A DNA stretch of 64,000 nucleotides from Sinomicrobium kalidii. Lineage in GTDB: Bacteria; Bacteroidota; Bacteroidia; Flavobacteriales; Flavobacteriaceae. Within the stretch, counting starts at the first letter, position 1, and every line of letters begins with the position of its first letter. The position numbers were made by a program, and so were the translations under genes. Below are positions 57,236 through 64,000 of this stretch, in pieces. The stretch spans positions 3,012,501-3,076,500 of the forward strand of contig NZ_CP089211.1 in the NCBI RefSeq assembly GCF_021183825.1, read 5' to 3'. The notes beneath the pieces were generated by a model. That model saw nothing but the letters and a program-made list of their open reading frames with translations, did no database searches and was not told where the DNA came from.

Positions 57236-58166
57236 ACCTACACAACGCAATTTTATTCTCGGTGATAGCTGGTTGTTCTACAAAATATATACGGGCCCCA
57301 AAACCTCGGATACCATTCTCACGGAAGCCATCCGGCCCGTTGCCTTACAGTTGATACGGGAAAAAGTAATAGACAAATGGTTTTTTATGCGTTATTCCGA
57401 TCCGAAACACCATCTCAGGGTTCGTTTTCATTTTAACGCACCGGATACTATTGGCACAATTATCAATCGCCTGTTACCTGCTTTCAGGGATTTTACGGAT
57501 AAAGATCTGATATGGAAGATCCAGGCCGATACCTACAAACGGGAACTCGAACGCTACGGGCACAATACGATGGAACTTGCGGAAACCCTGTTTTTTCACG
57601 ACAGTACCATGATAACGGAGTTCCTGGACATGATAGAAGGCGATGAAGGTGAAGAACTAAGATGGTTGTTTTCATTGAGGGCAATGGATTCGCTTCTCGA
57701 CAGTTTCCTGTACACAGAAGAAGAAAAACTCGCCCTGCTGGAACGGTTAAAGACGGGATTCGGTGAAGAATTCGGAATGAGCAGACCGCTAAAAAAGCAG
57801 CTGGATGACAAATATCGTAAATACAGGGCTAAAATAGATGCGTTCATGGTCTTTCAGGCCGGGGACAATCCGGATTATGGCCCGATACTGGAAGTATTGG
57901 AACGAAAAAAACGTAACATAACACCCGTGGCAAATGCTGTTTTAAAGCACCGGGATGAAAAAACACTGGAAGTGCCGCTGAACGATCTTATGGGGAGTTA
58001 CATCCACATGCTGATGAACCGCCTCTTCAGATCCAGGAACCGCATGCACGAAATGGTGTGTTATGATTTCCTGTACAGGTATTACAGATCGGCCATTGCG
58101 AGAAAAAAGAAAGGGAAGAACGCGATCGGTAATCGTAAGGAAATTGTAAAAAGCCAGGGAGGATAA
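57225..58166 (+). CDS. lanB2: LanB-like elimination subunit (thiopeptide-type bacteriocin biosynthesis protein)
   Basis: 313 residues of the SpaB_C / thiopeptide-type family. WLFYKIYTGPKTSDTILTEA, FFMRYSDPKHHLRVRF, WKIQADTYKRELERYG and FHDSTMITEFLDMI are diagnostic. It removes glutamate from glutamylated Ser/Thr to leave dehydroamino acids. Overlap with the previous gene indicates translational coupling and a stoichiometric complex. It is the last gene of the lanthipeptide cluster; purE converges from the right with a 15-base gap. Confidence 0.92.
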   Translation: MNDKPTQRNFILGDSWLFYKIYTGPKTSDTILTEAIRPVALQLIREKVIDKWFFMRYSDPKHHLRVRFHFNAPDTIGTIINRLLPAFRDFTDKDLIWKIQADTYKRELERYGHNTMELAETLFFHDSTMITEFLDMIEGDEGEELRWLFSLRAMDSLLDSFLYTEEEKLALLERLKTGFGEEFGMSRPLKKQLDDKYRKYRAKIDAFMVFQAGDNPDYGPILEVLERKKRNITPVANAVLKHRDEKTLEVPLNDLMGSYIHMLMNRLFRSRNRMHEMVCYDFLYRYYRSAIARKKKGKNAIGNRKEIVKSQGG

Positions 58167-58181
58167 CAAATTCCTGCGGAC

Positions 58182-58667
58182 TTATTTTTTTACATTTTTA
58201 GCCCCTTCGATAACCTTGGCCTTTAATCCTTCTTTGTAAACCAGTACTTTGTCCAGCACACATTTATCGCCGCTTCCGATGATCTGGGCGGCTAGTATCC
58301 CGGCATTTTTGGCCCCGTTCAATGCTACGGTGGCCACGGGGACTCCTCCCGGCATCTGCAGGATGGACAATACGGAATCCCAGCCGTCTATGGAATTACT
58401 GCTTTTTACCGGAACCCCGATAACCGGGAGCGGCGACAGCGAAGCTATCATTCCCGGAAGGTGTGCAGCTCCCCCGGCACCGGCAATGATCACTGAAATT
58501 CCGCGATCGTGCGCATTTTTACCGAAGTCGAACATTTTTTCCGGTGTCCGGTGTGCCGACACGATATCGACTTCCACCTCAATGTCAAACCCTTTCAGAA
58601 TATCTATGGCGTCCTGCATAACGGGCAGGTCGCTGGTGCTTCCCATAATAACGGCTACTTTGCTCAT
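58182..58667 (-). CDS. purE: N5-carboxyaminoimidazole ribonucleotide mutase
   Basis: 161 residues. Motifs IMGSTSDLPVMQDAIDIL, SAHRTPEKM, IIAGAGGAAHLPGMIAS and GVPVKSSNSIDGWDSVLS are those of class I PurE, which turns N5-CAIR into CAIR in purine synthesis, working with PurK encoded upstream. Cytoplasmic, normal length. Confidence 0.97.
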   Translation of the reverse strand: MSKVAVIMGSTSDLPVMQDAIDILKGFDIEVEVDIVSAHRTPEKMFDFGKNAHDRGISVIIAGAGGAAHLPGMIASLSPLPVIGVPVKSSNSIDGWDSVLSILQMPGGVPVATVALNGAKNAGILAAQIIGSGDKCVLDKVLVYKEGLKAKVIEGAKNVKK

Positions 58668-58702
58668 TTTGTTCGGTTTTTTGAACTCCGGCTTCCTGTC
58701 AT

Positions 58703-58718
58703 CTCGAGTGTAGTCGAG
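58703..58718. repeat. REP-like palindrome between purE and purK
   Basis: CTCGA-GTGTAG-TCGAG, a 5-bp palindrome inside TCTCGAGTGTAGTCGAGAGG. Related GAGCG-GTCGA-type elements are scattered through flavobacterial genomes; the centre of the repeat at 32235-32332 looks similar. Confidence 0.4.
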
Positions 58719-58769
58719 AGGTCGTGGAGTCGCTGGATTTTATTGTATTATTTTCTTCTTATAACAGTC

Positions 58770-59921
58770 TTAACAGACCACCTTAATGGTATTCTTCACC
58801 TTCTCCGCAATTTCCCTTGCCTTGTCGATGTCCTTGTTCACAATGGTCACATGCCCCATTTTACGAAACGGCCGGGTTTCCTTTTTGCCGTAAATATGCG
58901 GGGTTACCCCGTCCATTTTCATAATAGCTTCTATATTACGGTATATTACTTTCCCCGTATAACCTTCTGCCCCGGTAAGGTTTACCATGATACCGCCAAC
59001 CTTACTGTCAGCAAGTCCCAGTGGTAATCCCAGTATGGCCCGAAGATGTTGTTCAAACTGGTTGGTGTAGCTGGCTTCTATGCTATAGTGTCCGCTGTTG
59101 TGCGGGCGGGGGGCCACTTCATTTACAAGGATGTCATCATCTTGCGTCCGGAACATTTCCACGGCCAATAGGCCTACGTGGCGGAACGCTTCGGATACTT
59201 TCAGGGCAGTTTGCCGGGCCTTTTCTGCCACAGTTTCATCTATTCTCGCCGGGCAGATCACATATTCCACCTGGTTCGCCGTGGGATGGAATTCCATTTC
59301 CACCACAGGGTAAGTGGATACTTCCCCCTTGGTGTTCCGGGCCACAATCACTGCCAGTTCGTTTTTAAACGGGATCATTTCCTCGGTAATGCATTCCACA
59401 TCGGGCAGGTTGTCCAGATCGGTATGTGAGCGGATGACTTTCACCCCTTTTCCGTCATAACCGAATTGTGCGCTTTTCCAGACGAAGGGAAAGTCGATAC
59501 TTTCATTTTCCAGTGCCGTACGGATTTCACTGGTATATGCATATCTCCTGAACACGGCCGTAGGGATATTGTGATCTGTGTAAAAGAGCTTCTGCCTGGC
59601 CTTGTTCTGAATGGTCCTCAATGTGGCGGGAGAAGGGAAAACCTTTATGCCTTCTTCTTCCAGTTTCTCCAGGGCATCAACATTTACATTTTCAATCTCG
59701 AAGGTGAGGACGTCCACTTTTTTCCCGAATTCATAAACGGTATCGTAATCCATAAGATCTCCCGTATAGAATGCATTACAGGCAATCCTGCAGGGAGCTT
59801 CCCTGCTGGGGTCGAGGACACAGGTATAAATATCGTATTTCCTGGTTTCGTACAACAACATTTTTCCGAGCTGTCCGCCGCCGAGTATTCCCAGTTTGAA
59901 ATCGGAAGAAAAGTAATCCAT
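58770..59921 (-). CDS. purK: 5-(carboxyamino)imidazole ribonucleotide synthase
   Basis: 383 residues, ATP-grasp fold. LGILGGGQLGKMLL, TFEIENVNVDALEKL, KSAQFGYDGKGVKVI and EVAPRPHNSGHYSIEAS are diagnostic, and VNLTGAEGYTGKVIY follows. It carboxylates AIR with ATP and bicarbonate. The gene lies upstream of purE with a 102-base gap that contains the REP-like palindrome. Confidence 0.97.
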   Translation of the reverse strand: MDYFSSDFKLGILGGGQLGKMLLYETRKYDIYTCVLDPSREAPCRIACNAFYTGDLMDYDTVYEFGKKVDVLTFEIENVNVDALEKLEEEGIKVFPSPATLRTIQNKARQKLFYTDHNIPTAVFRRYAYTSEIRTALENESIDFPFVWKSAQFGYDGKGVKVIRSHTDLDNLPDVECITEEMIPFKNELAVIVARNTKGEVSTYPVVEMEFHPTANQVEYVICPARIDETVAEKARQTALKVSEAFRHVGLLAVEMFRTQDDDILVNEVAPRPHNSGHYSIEASYTNQFEQHLRAILGLPLGLADSKVGGIMVNLTGAEGYTGKVIYRNIEAIMKMDGVTPHIYGKKETRPFRKMGHVTIVNKDIDKAREIAEKVKNTIKVVC

Positions 59922-59980
59922 GTATTTTGCGTTTGTATTTACCTCCGCAAAAATAATTATTTATACCGACTACTAAGGTT

Positions 59981-61078
59981 TTAACTTACCGAATTAAGCA
60001 AAGTGGCCAATCCGCCCCGCAAGCTCAGGACCTTTGCAGCAGGGTATTCCCGCAAAAACCACTGTGCGGCCTGCCTGCTCCTCACACCGCTCTGGCAGTA
60101 AAAGACAATGGTTTGATGGGTGGGGATGATATCGCAAAGCGATTCCAGTTGGTCCAAAGGAATATGGAGGTCCGGACTATCCGGCGGAAGCATATCCATA
60201 CGGGAACTTTCCCTTTCCGAAGAAGTACGGACATCAACGACAGTTGTGTTTTTCAGATCGGAATTTATAAAGTCTTCAGAAGTAATTTCATCCATCACAC
60301 CTTCATCACGGATACAGGCATATTCAACGTCGTTGAGGGCGTCCGGTATTTCCTGAACATTCTTACTGAATTTCAGTGTCTGGGTCTGCATGGTGAGGCA
60401 ATCTATCGTCAGGAGTTTTCCGCTCAATACCTGTCCTATGCCGCAAACCATCTTGATCACCTCATTGGCCTGCATGGCACCGATAATGCCGGGCAGTACA
60501 CCGAGTACCCCTATTTCCGCACAGTTCGGGGAAGCCCCGGGAGGTGGCGGAGTGGGGAAGAGACACCTGTATGTAGGGCCGTCCTGATAATTGAATACGG
60601 AAACCTGTCCTTCGAATTTGTAAATGGAACCGAAAACCACAGGTTTGTTACACATAACAGCGGCATCGTTGACGAGGTACCGTGTGGGAAAATTATCTGA
60701 CCCGTCCACGATAATATCATATGAGGAAAACAGTTCCAGGGCATTTTCTCTGGTCAGCGCTTCGGGATATGCCGTTATTTGTATGTGCGGATTCAGTTTT
60801 TTCAGTTTTTCTGCTGCAATTACGGCCTTGTTCTGTCCGATATCGTCAGTAGAAAACAATACCTGCCGGTGAAGGTTGGACACCTCTACCTTATCATGAT
60901 CTATAATACCTGTATTTCCCGTTCCGGCAGCGATGAGATAAGGAAGTATGGCAGAGCCCAGTCCGCCTGCACCGATGACCAGGACCCTGGCGTTTTTGAG
61001 TTTTGCCTGTCCGCTTTCCCCGATCTCGCTTAGTATGAGTTGCCGGTGGTATTGTGCGTTTTCTCCTTTAGATAACAT
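59981..61078 (-). CDS. ThiF/MoeB-type adenylyltransferase with rhodanese domain
   Basis: 365 residues. E1-like domain: NARVLVIGAGGLGSAILPYL, DHDKVEVSNLHRQVLF, IIVDGSDNFPTRYLVNDA and CLFPTPPPPGASPNCAEIGV. A C-terminal rhodanese domain from about 275 carries the sulfur-accepting Cys in IVFYCQSGVRSRQA. It activates a small sulfur-carrier protein (ThiS or MoaD) as an adenylate and can pass sulfur. Its position near thiH and thiG supports the thiazole branch; MoeB function cannot be excluded. Confidence 0.88.
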   Translation of the reverse strand: MLSKGENAQYHRQLILSEIGESGQAKLKNARVLVIGAGGLGSAILPYLIAAGTGNTGIIDHDKVEVSNLHRQVLFSTDDIGQNKAVIAAEKLKKLNPHIQITAYPEALTRENALELFSSYDIIVDGSDNFPTRYLVNDAAVMCNKPVVFGSIYKFEGQVSVFNYQDGPTYRCLFPTPPPPGASPNCAEIGVLGVLPGIIGAMQANEVIKMVCGIGQVLSGKLLTIDCLTMQTQTLKFSKNVQEIPDALNDVEYACIRDEGVMDEITSEDFINSDLKNTTVVDVRTSSERESSRMDMLPPDSPDLHIPLDQLESLCDIIPTHQTIVFYCQSGVRSRQAAQWFLREYPAAKVLSLRGGLATLLNSVS

Positions 61079-61138
61079 GACGACTCTTTTTTAGTAGTAT
61101 AAAGGTACAACGAATAAAGTATTTCGGATAAGGCAGTA

Positions 61139-62359
61139 TTAGAAAATCGTGTATCCGACAATTACAGATAAACTTTTGTAATTTGAATCCCAGTATACAT
61201 AATTCAGAATACTTCTGGATTGGTACCTCAATTCCAGGCTGTATTTATTGTTATACTTGTAACCGAGTCCCAGGGCCAGATGAGTATTTGATTTGGTTTC
61301 CAGGGTCCTGTAAATGGAAGAGTCATCAGACCGGGTAAAATCTATGGATGAATCGAGATCTGCATTGAATACCACAGAAAGATTGGCAAATAGTTTTGAG
61401 TTGTCGTCAAGAAAAAAATAATGCCGTACCGACAGGGGTATTTCAATCGATTTGTAATCCACACTTGTGGTAAGTTTACCCCCGGATACATTGTCGGCAT
61501 CGATCGTTTTTTCTGACTTGTAATATTGATAAGTGGGCTCAATCAACACACTCCATTTGTTTTTGTTAAAGGGTAGAACAAATTCGCCTTCCAAACCGAA
61601 CCTGAATCCCGGTTCATTGTCAAAATCGGTTTTTCTTCCACTTGATTGATTTCTGTCTATACTTAAGGAAGAGAATTTAAGGCCGGGCCTGAGGGTGAGA
61701 TGGAACATCCTCTTGTTGTTCTTTTTGTAACTTACGAATTCCGAATGGGTACACGAATTATATTTCGTAAATAAATTAATCAGGGAATTTTTTCTGTATT
61801 CGAGTGTCTCCACTTTCCTCATGGTAATGGCATCGCATTTTAGTGACTGCCAGAGTTGTTGTTTGTACTGAATGTTTTCCCCTATTTTGTTTTCAGCGGC
61901 AAGATATTTTTTATAAACCAATTGCCGGATTTCATCTAAAGTATCTGTCTTAAAGAAGTAACATCTCAGGTTTCCGTTTTCATAATGGTATAAGCTGGCC
62001 TTACCTTCGATCAACACTTTTAAAAAAAGCTGTTCTTCTTGGAACTCCGGGGCTTTGTTACTACTTAATGAACCGATTCTTTCGTCTGATTTGTCAATTT
62101 TGACCGTCGCCCTGATAAATTTAGAGATCCCCGATACGCCAAACTCCTTTACGGATGCCATAGTTCCGGCCTTTGGGGAATCGGTTTCGGTTAGTTTATA
62201 CTGAAATTCAGTCGGGTTGTTTTTCCAGTCGATATTTTTAATCAGGCACTCCGTTTTTTGTCCGGAATTATCAATAAAATATCCCTTTTCAAAAGATATT
62301 TGTGCATAGGATTTTACACTTAAGATTGTAGTCAGAAGGAAAAACAGTTTTTTTGTCAT
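61139..62359 (-). CDS. Outer-membrane beta-barrel protein of unknown function
   Basis: 406 residues. Signal peptide (KKLFFLLTTILSVKSYA), a 180-residue soluble N-terminal part (CLIKNIDWKNNPTEFQYKL), then a PorT-like eight-strand barrel region (FRFGLEGEFVLPFNKNKWSV; PLSVRHYFFLDDNSKLFANL) ending in aromatic VGYTIF. The layout is common in Bacteroidota proteins named only as outer membrane beta-barrel. It interrupts the thiamine genes and is probably unrelated to them. Confidence 0.7.
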   Translation of the reverse strand: MTKKLFFLLTTILSVKSYAQISFEKGYFIDNSGQKTECLIKNIDWKNNPTEFQYKLTETDSPKAGTMASVKEFGVSGISKFIRATVKIDKSDERIGSLSSNKAPEFQEEQLFLKVLIEGKASLYHYENGNLRCYFFKTDTLDEIRQLVYKKYLAAENKIGENIQYKQQLWQSLKCDAITMRKVETLEYRKNSLINLFTKYNSCTHSEFVSYKKNNKRMFHLTLRPGLKFSSLSIDRNQSSGRKTDFDNEPGFRFGLEGEFVLPFNKNKWSVLIEPTYQYYKSEKTIDADNVSGGKLTTSVDYKSIEIPLSVRHYFFLDDNSKLFANLSVVFNADLDSSIDFTRSDDSSIYRTLETKSNTHLALGLGYKYNNKYSLELRYQSRSILNYVYWDSNYKSLSVIVGYTIF

Positions 62360-62520
62360 GCATTTAATTTTGTGCCACTGGGGTTTTTGCTTTTGGGTTA
62401 AGGCAATGGCAGGGGGAAACCATCTTTATTGGCGGATTAATAAATTTCATCAAACATACTAAAAAAGATAATATGGGAAACAGAAACCATTACTTTGATG
62501 TTTCCCTGCCTCACAAAATA

Positions 62521-63681
62521 TCAATACCCCTTTTCCCAGTCTTTCCAAACCACTTCATAGCCTTTCCTGCGAATCATTCCGGCTATTTCCTCAGTAGTTC
62601 GCTCATCACAAATCTCGAACTGTTCCAGGGATTTCGGGTCTACGACATAGCCTCCGGGATTGGTTTTGGATTCTGCGCTTATGGAATTAACACCCAGCTT
62701 TATCATGTTATCCCGGAAGGCCATACTTTCCCTTGTGGAGAGTGAAAGTTCCACATCCTCATCCAGCAGCCGATAGGCAAAGATCAATTGTGCGAGGTCT
62801 GTATCCGTCATGACCACCTTGGGTTCCAGACCGCCGGAATGGGGGCGTAGCCTCGGGAAGGAAATGGAATACCGGGTTTTCCAGTATTTTTTTTGCAGGT
62901 ACCTGAGGTGAAGTGCCGTGAAAAAACTGTCGGTTCGCCAGTCTTCCAGTCCGAAAAGCGCCCCGAGCCCTGTTTTATGGATCTCAGCCTGTCCGAGGCG
63001 ATCGGGAGTGTGCAGGCGGTATTTGAAATTTGATTTTTTCCCTTTGGGATGATGTATCTTGTAGCATTCCTCGTGATAGGTTTCCTGATAGACCAGAACA
63101 GCGTAAAGCCCCTCGGCAATAAGCGCATTGTATTCTTCGGTTTCAAGGGGTTGTACTTCAATACTGATATTGGAAAAATAAGGACGGATAAGTTTAATGG
63201 CATTTTTTAAATAAGAGACACCCACGGTCCGGTTGGCTTCGCCCGTAACCAATAGAATATGATCGTATCCCTTTTGTTTGAGAAAATCGGCTTCCCGGAG
63301 AATTTCATTGTTGGTAAGTGTTCGCCGGGGTATCTTGTTGGTCAGGCTGAAACCGCAGTACGTACAGATATTCTGGCATTCGTTGGAAAGGTACATCGGG
63401 GCGTACATCTGTATGGTTTTACCAAACCGTTGTCGGGTAATACGCATACTTTCCCGGGCCATTTGTTCGAGGAAAGGTTTTGCTGCCGGCGAAATAAGTG
63501 CTTTGAAATCTTCCAGAGAGCGTTTTTTACAGCTCAATGCACGGTAAACGTCCGATGTTGTTTTTTCATAGATGCTTGTCCTGATCCCGTCCCAGTCGTA
63601 TTTCCGGAAGACGGGGTAGAAGCCTTCTCCTGTTGCTTGTTCGTAAGTTCCTGTATTTTTTTGCTGAAACAGTACAGACAT
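62521..63681 (-). CDS. thiH: 2-iminoacetate synthase
   Basis: 386 residues, radical SAM. The [4Fe-4S] motif is NECQNICTYCGFS, preceded by MYAPMYLSNE; then ILLVTGEANRTVGVSYL, YQETYHEECYKIHHPKGKK and SFPRLRPHSGG. ThiH cleaves tyrosine to dehydroglycine for the thiamine thiazole. It is 12 bases from thiG, as in usual thi operons. Confidence 0.96.
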   Translation of the reverse strand: MSVLFQQKNTGTYEQATGEGFYPVFRKYDWDGIRTSIYEKTTSDVYRALSCKKRSLEDFKALISPAAKPFLEQMARESMRITRQRFGKTIQMYAPMYLSNECQNICTYCGFSLTNKIPRRTLTNNEILREADFLKQKGYDHILLVTGEANRTVGVSYLKNAIKLIRPYFSNISIEVQPLETEEYNALIAEGLYAVLVYQETYHEECYKIHHPKGKKSNFKYRLHTPDRLGQAEIHKTGLGALFGLEDWRTDSFFTALHLRYLQKKYWKTRYSISFPRLRPHSGGLEPKVVMTDTDLAQLIFAYRLLDEDVELSLSTRESMAFRDNMIKLGVNSISAESKTNPGGYVVDPKSLEQFEICDERTTEEIAGMIRRKGYEVVWKDWEKGY

Positions 63682-63693
63682 GGTTTTTGGTTT

Positions 63694-64000
63694 TTATTGA
63701 TTTTCCGAAAGAAAAGAGGTAAGTGGGCTGCTCGCTTCTGCTCCGGTCTTAACAGGCGCCAGCCTTGCGGTGTAGGCTGTCCTTCCCGCCCTTACAGCCA
63801 GTTTGAAGGCTTCGGCCATGGCTATGGGGTTGTCAGATACTGCAATGGCCGTATTGACCAGCACGGCATCGGCACCCATCTCCATCGCTGCGGCTGCATG
63901 AGAAGGACTTCCGATTCCCGCGTCAACAATAACGGGTACACTACTTTGCTCGACAATGATCTCCAGGAAGTCCAGTGTCTTTAATCCCTTGTTGCTGCCT
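63694..64000 (-). CDS. thiG: Thiazole synthase, C-terminal part
   Basis: Open at the right edge, so the start lies outside; 102 residues are visible. [39 protein letters not shown] and [18 protein letters not shown] are diagnostic of ThiG, which builds the thiazole ring from deoxyxylulose 5-phosphate, ThiS thiocarboxylate and dehydroglycine. It precedes thiH in the same direction. Confidence 0.95.
   Translation of the reverse strand, partial: GSNKGLKTLDFLEIIVEQSSVPVIVDAGIGSPSHAAAAMEMGADAVLVNTAIAVSDNPIAMAEAFKLAVRAGRTAYTARLAPVKTGAEASSPLTSFLSENQ

Overview
The window comes from a Bacteroidota genome, most likely Flavobacteriaceae. The evidence is two complete SusC/SusD operons, split (two-gene) LanB, GG-leader peptides with the Bacteroidota MKKRSLKSLKLNK-type leader, TPR-AraC regulators, weak Shine-Dalgarno signals, and a one-piece tmRNA whose tag reads GENNYALAA. 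The genus cannot be read from sequence alone.

Layout. 1-2450 is chromosomal backbone: the C-terminal part of a lipid N-acyltransferase-like protein and an OprO/P-type porin. 2451-26358 is a genomic island of about 23.9 kb inserted in the 3' end of the tmRNA gene ssrA. It is bounded by a 29-bp direct repeat (2451-2479 and 26330-26358) copied from the T-arm/acceptor stem, and the intact ssrA (minus strand, 26334-26728) lies at the right junction. The island has a maintenance/transfer half: tyrosine integrase, excisionase-like HTH protein, primase-helicase, toprim primase, an array of six TTGATGCC octamers, MobC/MobA, an XRE regulator and an IS110-family insertion carrying a candidate bridge RNA. 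Its AT-rich cargo half (12.6-26.1 kb) holds a TPR-AraC regulator, a GG-leader peptide, a subtilase lipoprotein, an outer-membrane beta-barrel receptor, a JmjC/ROX-like Fe(II)/2-oxoglutarate oxygenase, three small GG-leader peptides with extremely charged cores, a C39-peptidase ABC exporter, a small membrane protein and an S41 peptidase lipoprotein. I read this as a possibly undescribed RiPP system in which the oxygenase modifies Lys/Glu/Asp-rich beta-strand-like peptides that the exporter trims at GG and secretes.

26.9-31.1 kb is housekeeping: a Lys1-like dehydrogenase, an EEP-family phosphatase/nuclease, YqaE, KdsA and RlmB. A lone Cys-rich GG-leader peptide (31172-31360) and a secreted protein follow. 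32.3-45.5 kb contains two adjacent minus-strand susC-susD-lipoprotein operons with no carbohydrate-active enzymes in view.

45.9-58.2 kb is a plus-strand class I lanthipeptide cluster: C39-ABC exporter, HlyD adaptor, six precursor genes (one broken by an internal stop), LanC cyclase, S41 peptidase, LanB glutamylation subunit and LanB elimination subunit. The exporter pair, LanB/LanC and precursors form a complete pathway; the island cluster shares its exporter type and S41 peptidase but not LanB/LanC. 58.2-64.0 kb returns to housekeeping on the minus strand: purK-purE, a ThiF/MoeB-rhodanese protein, an outer-membrane protein, thiH and the 3' part of thiG. No CRISPR array, rRNA or tRNA was seen.
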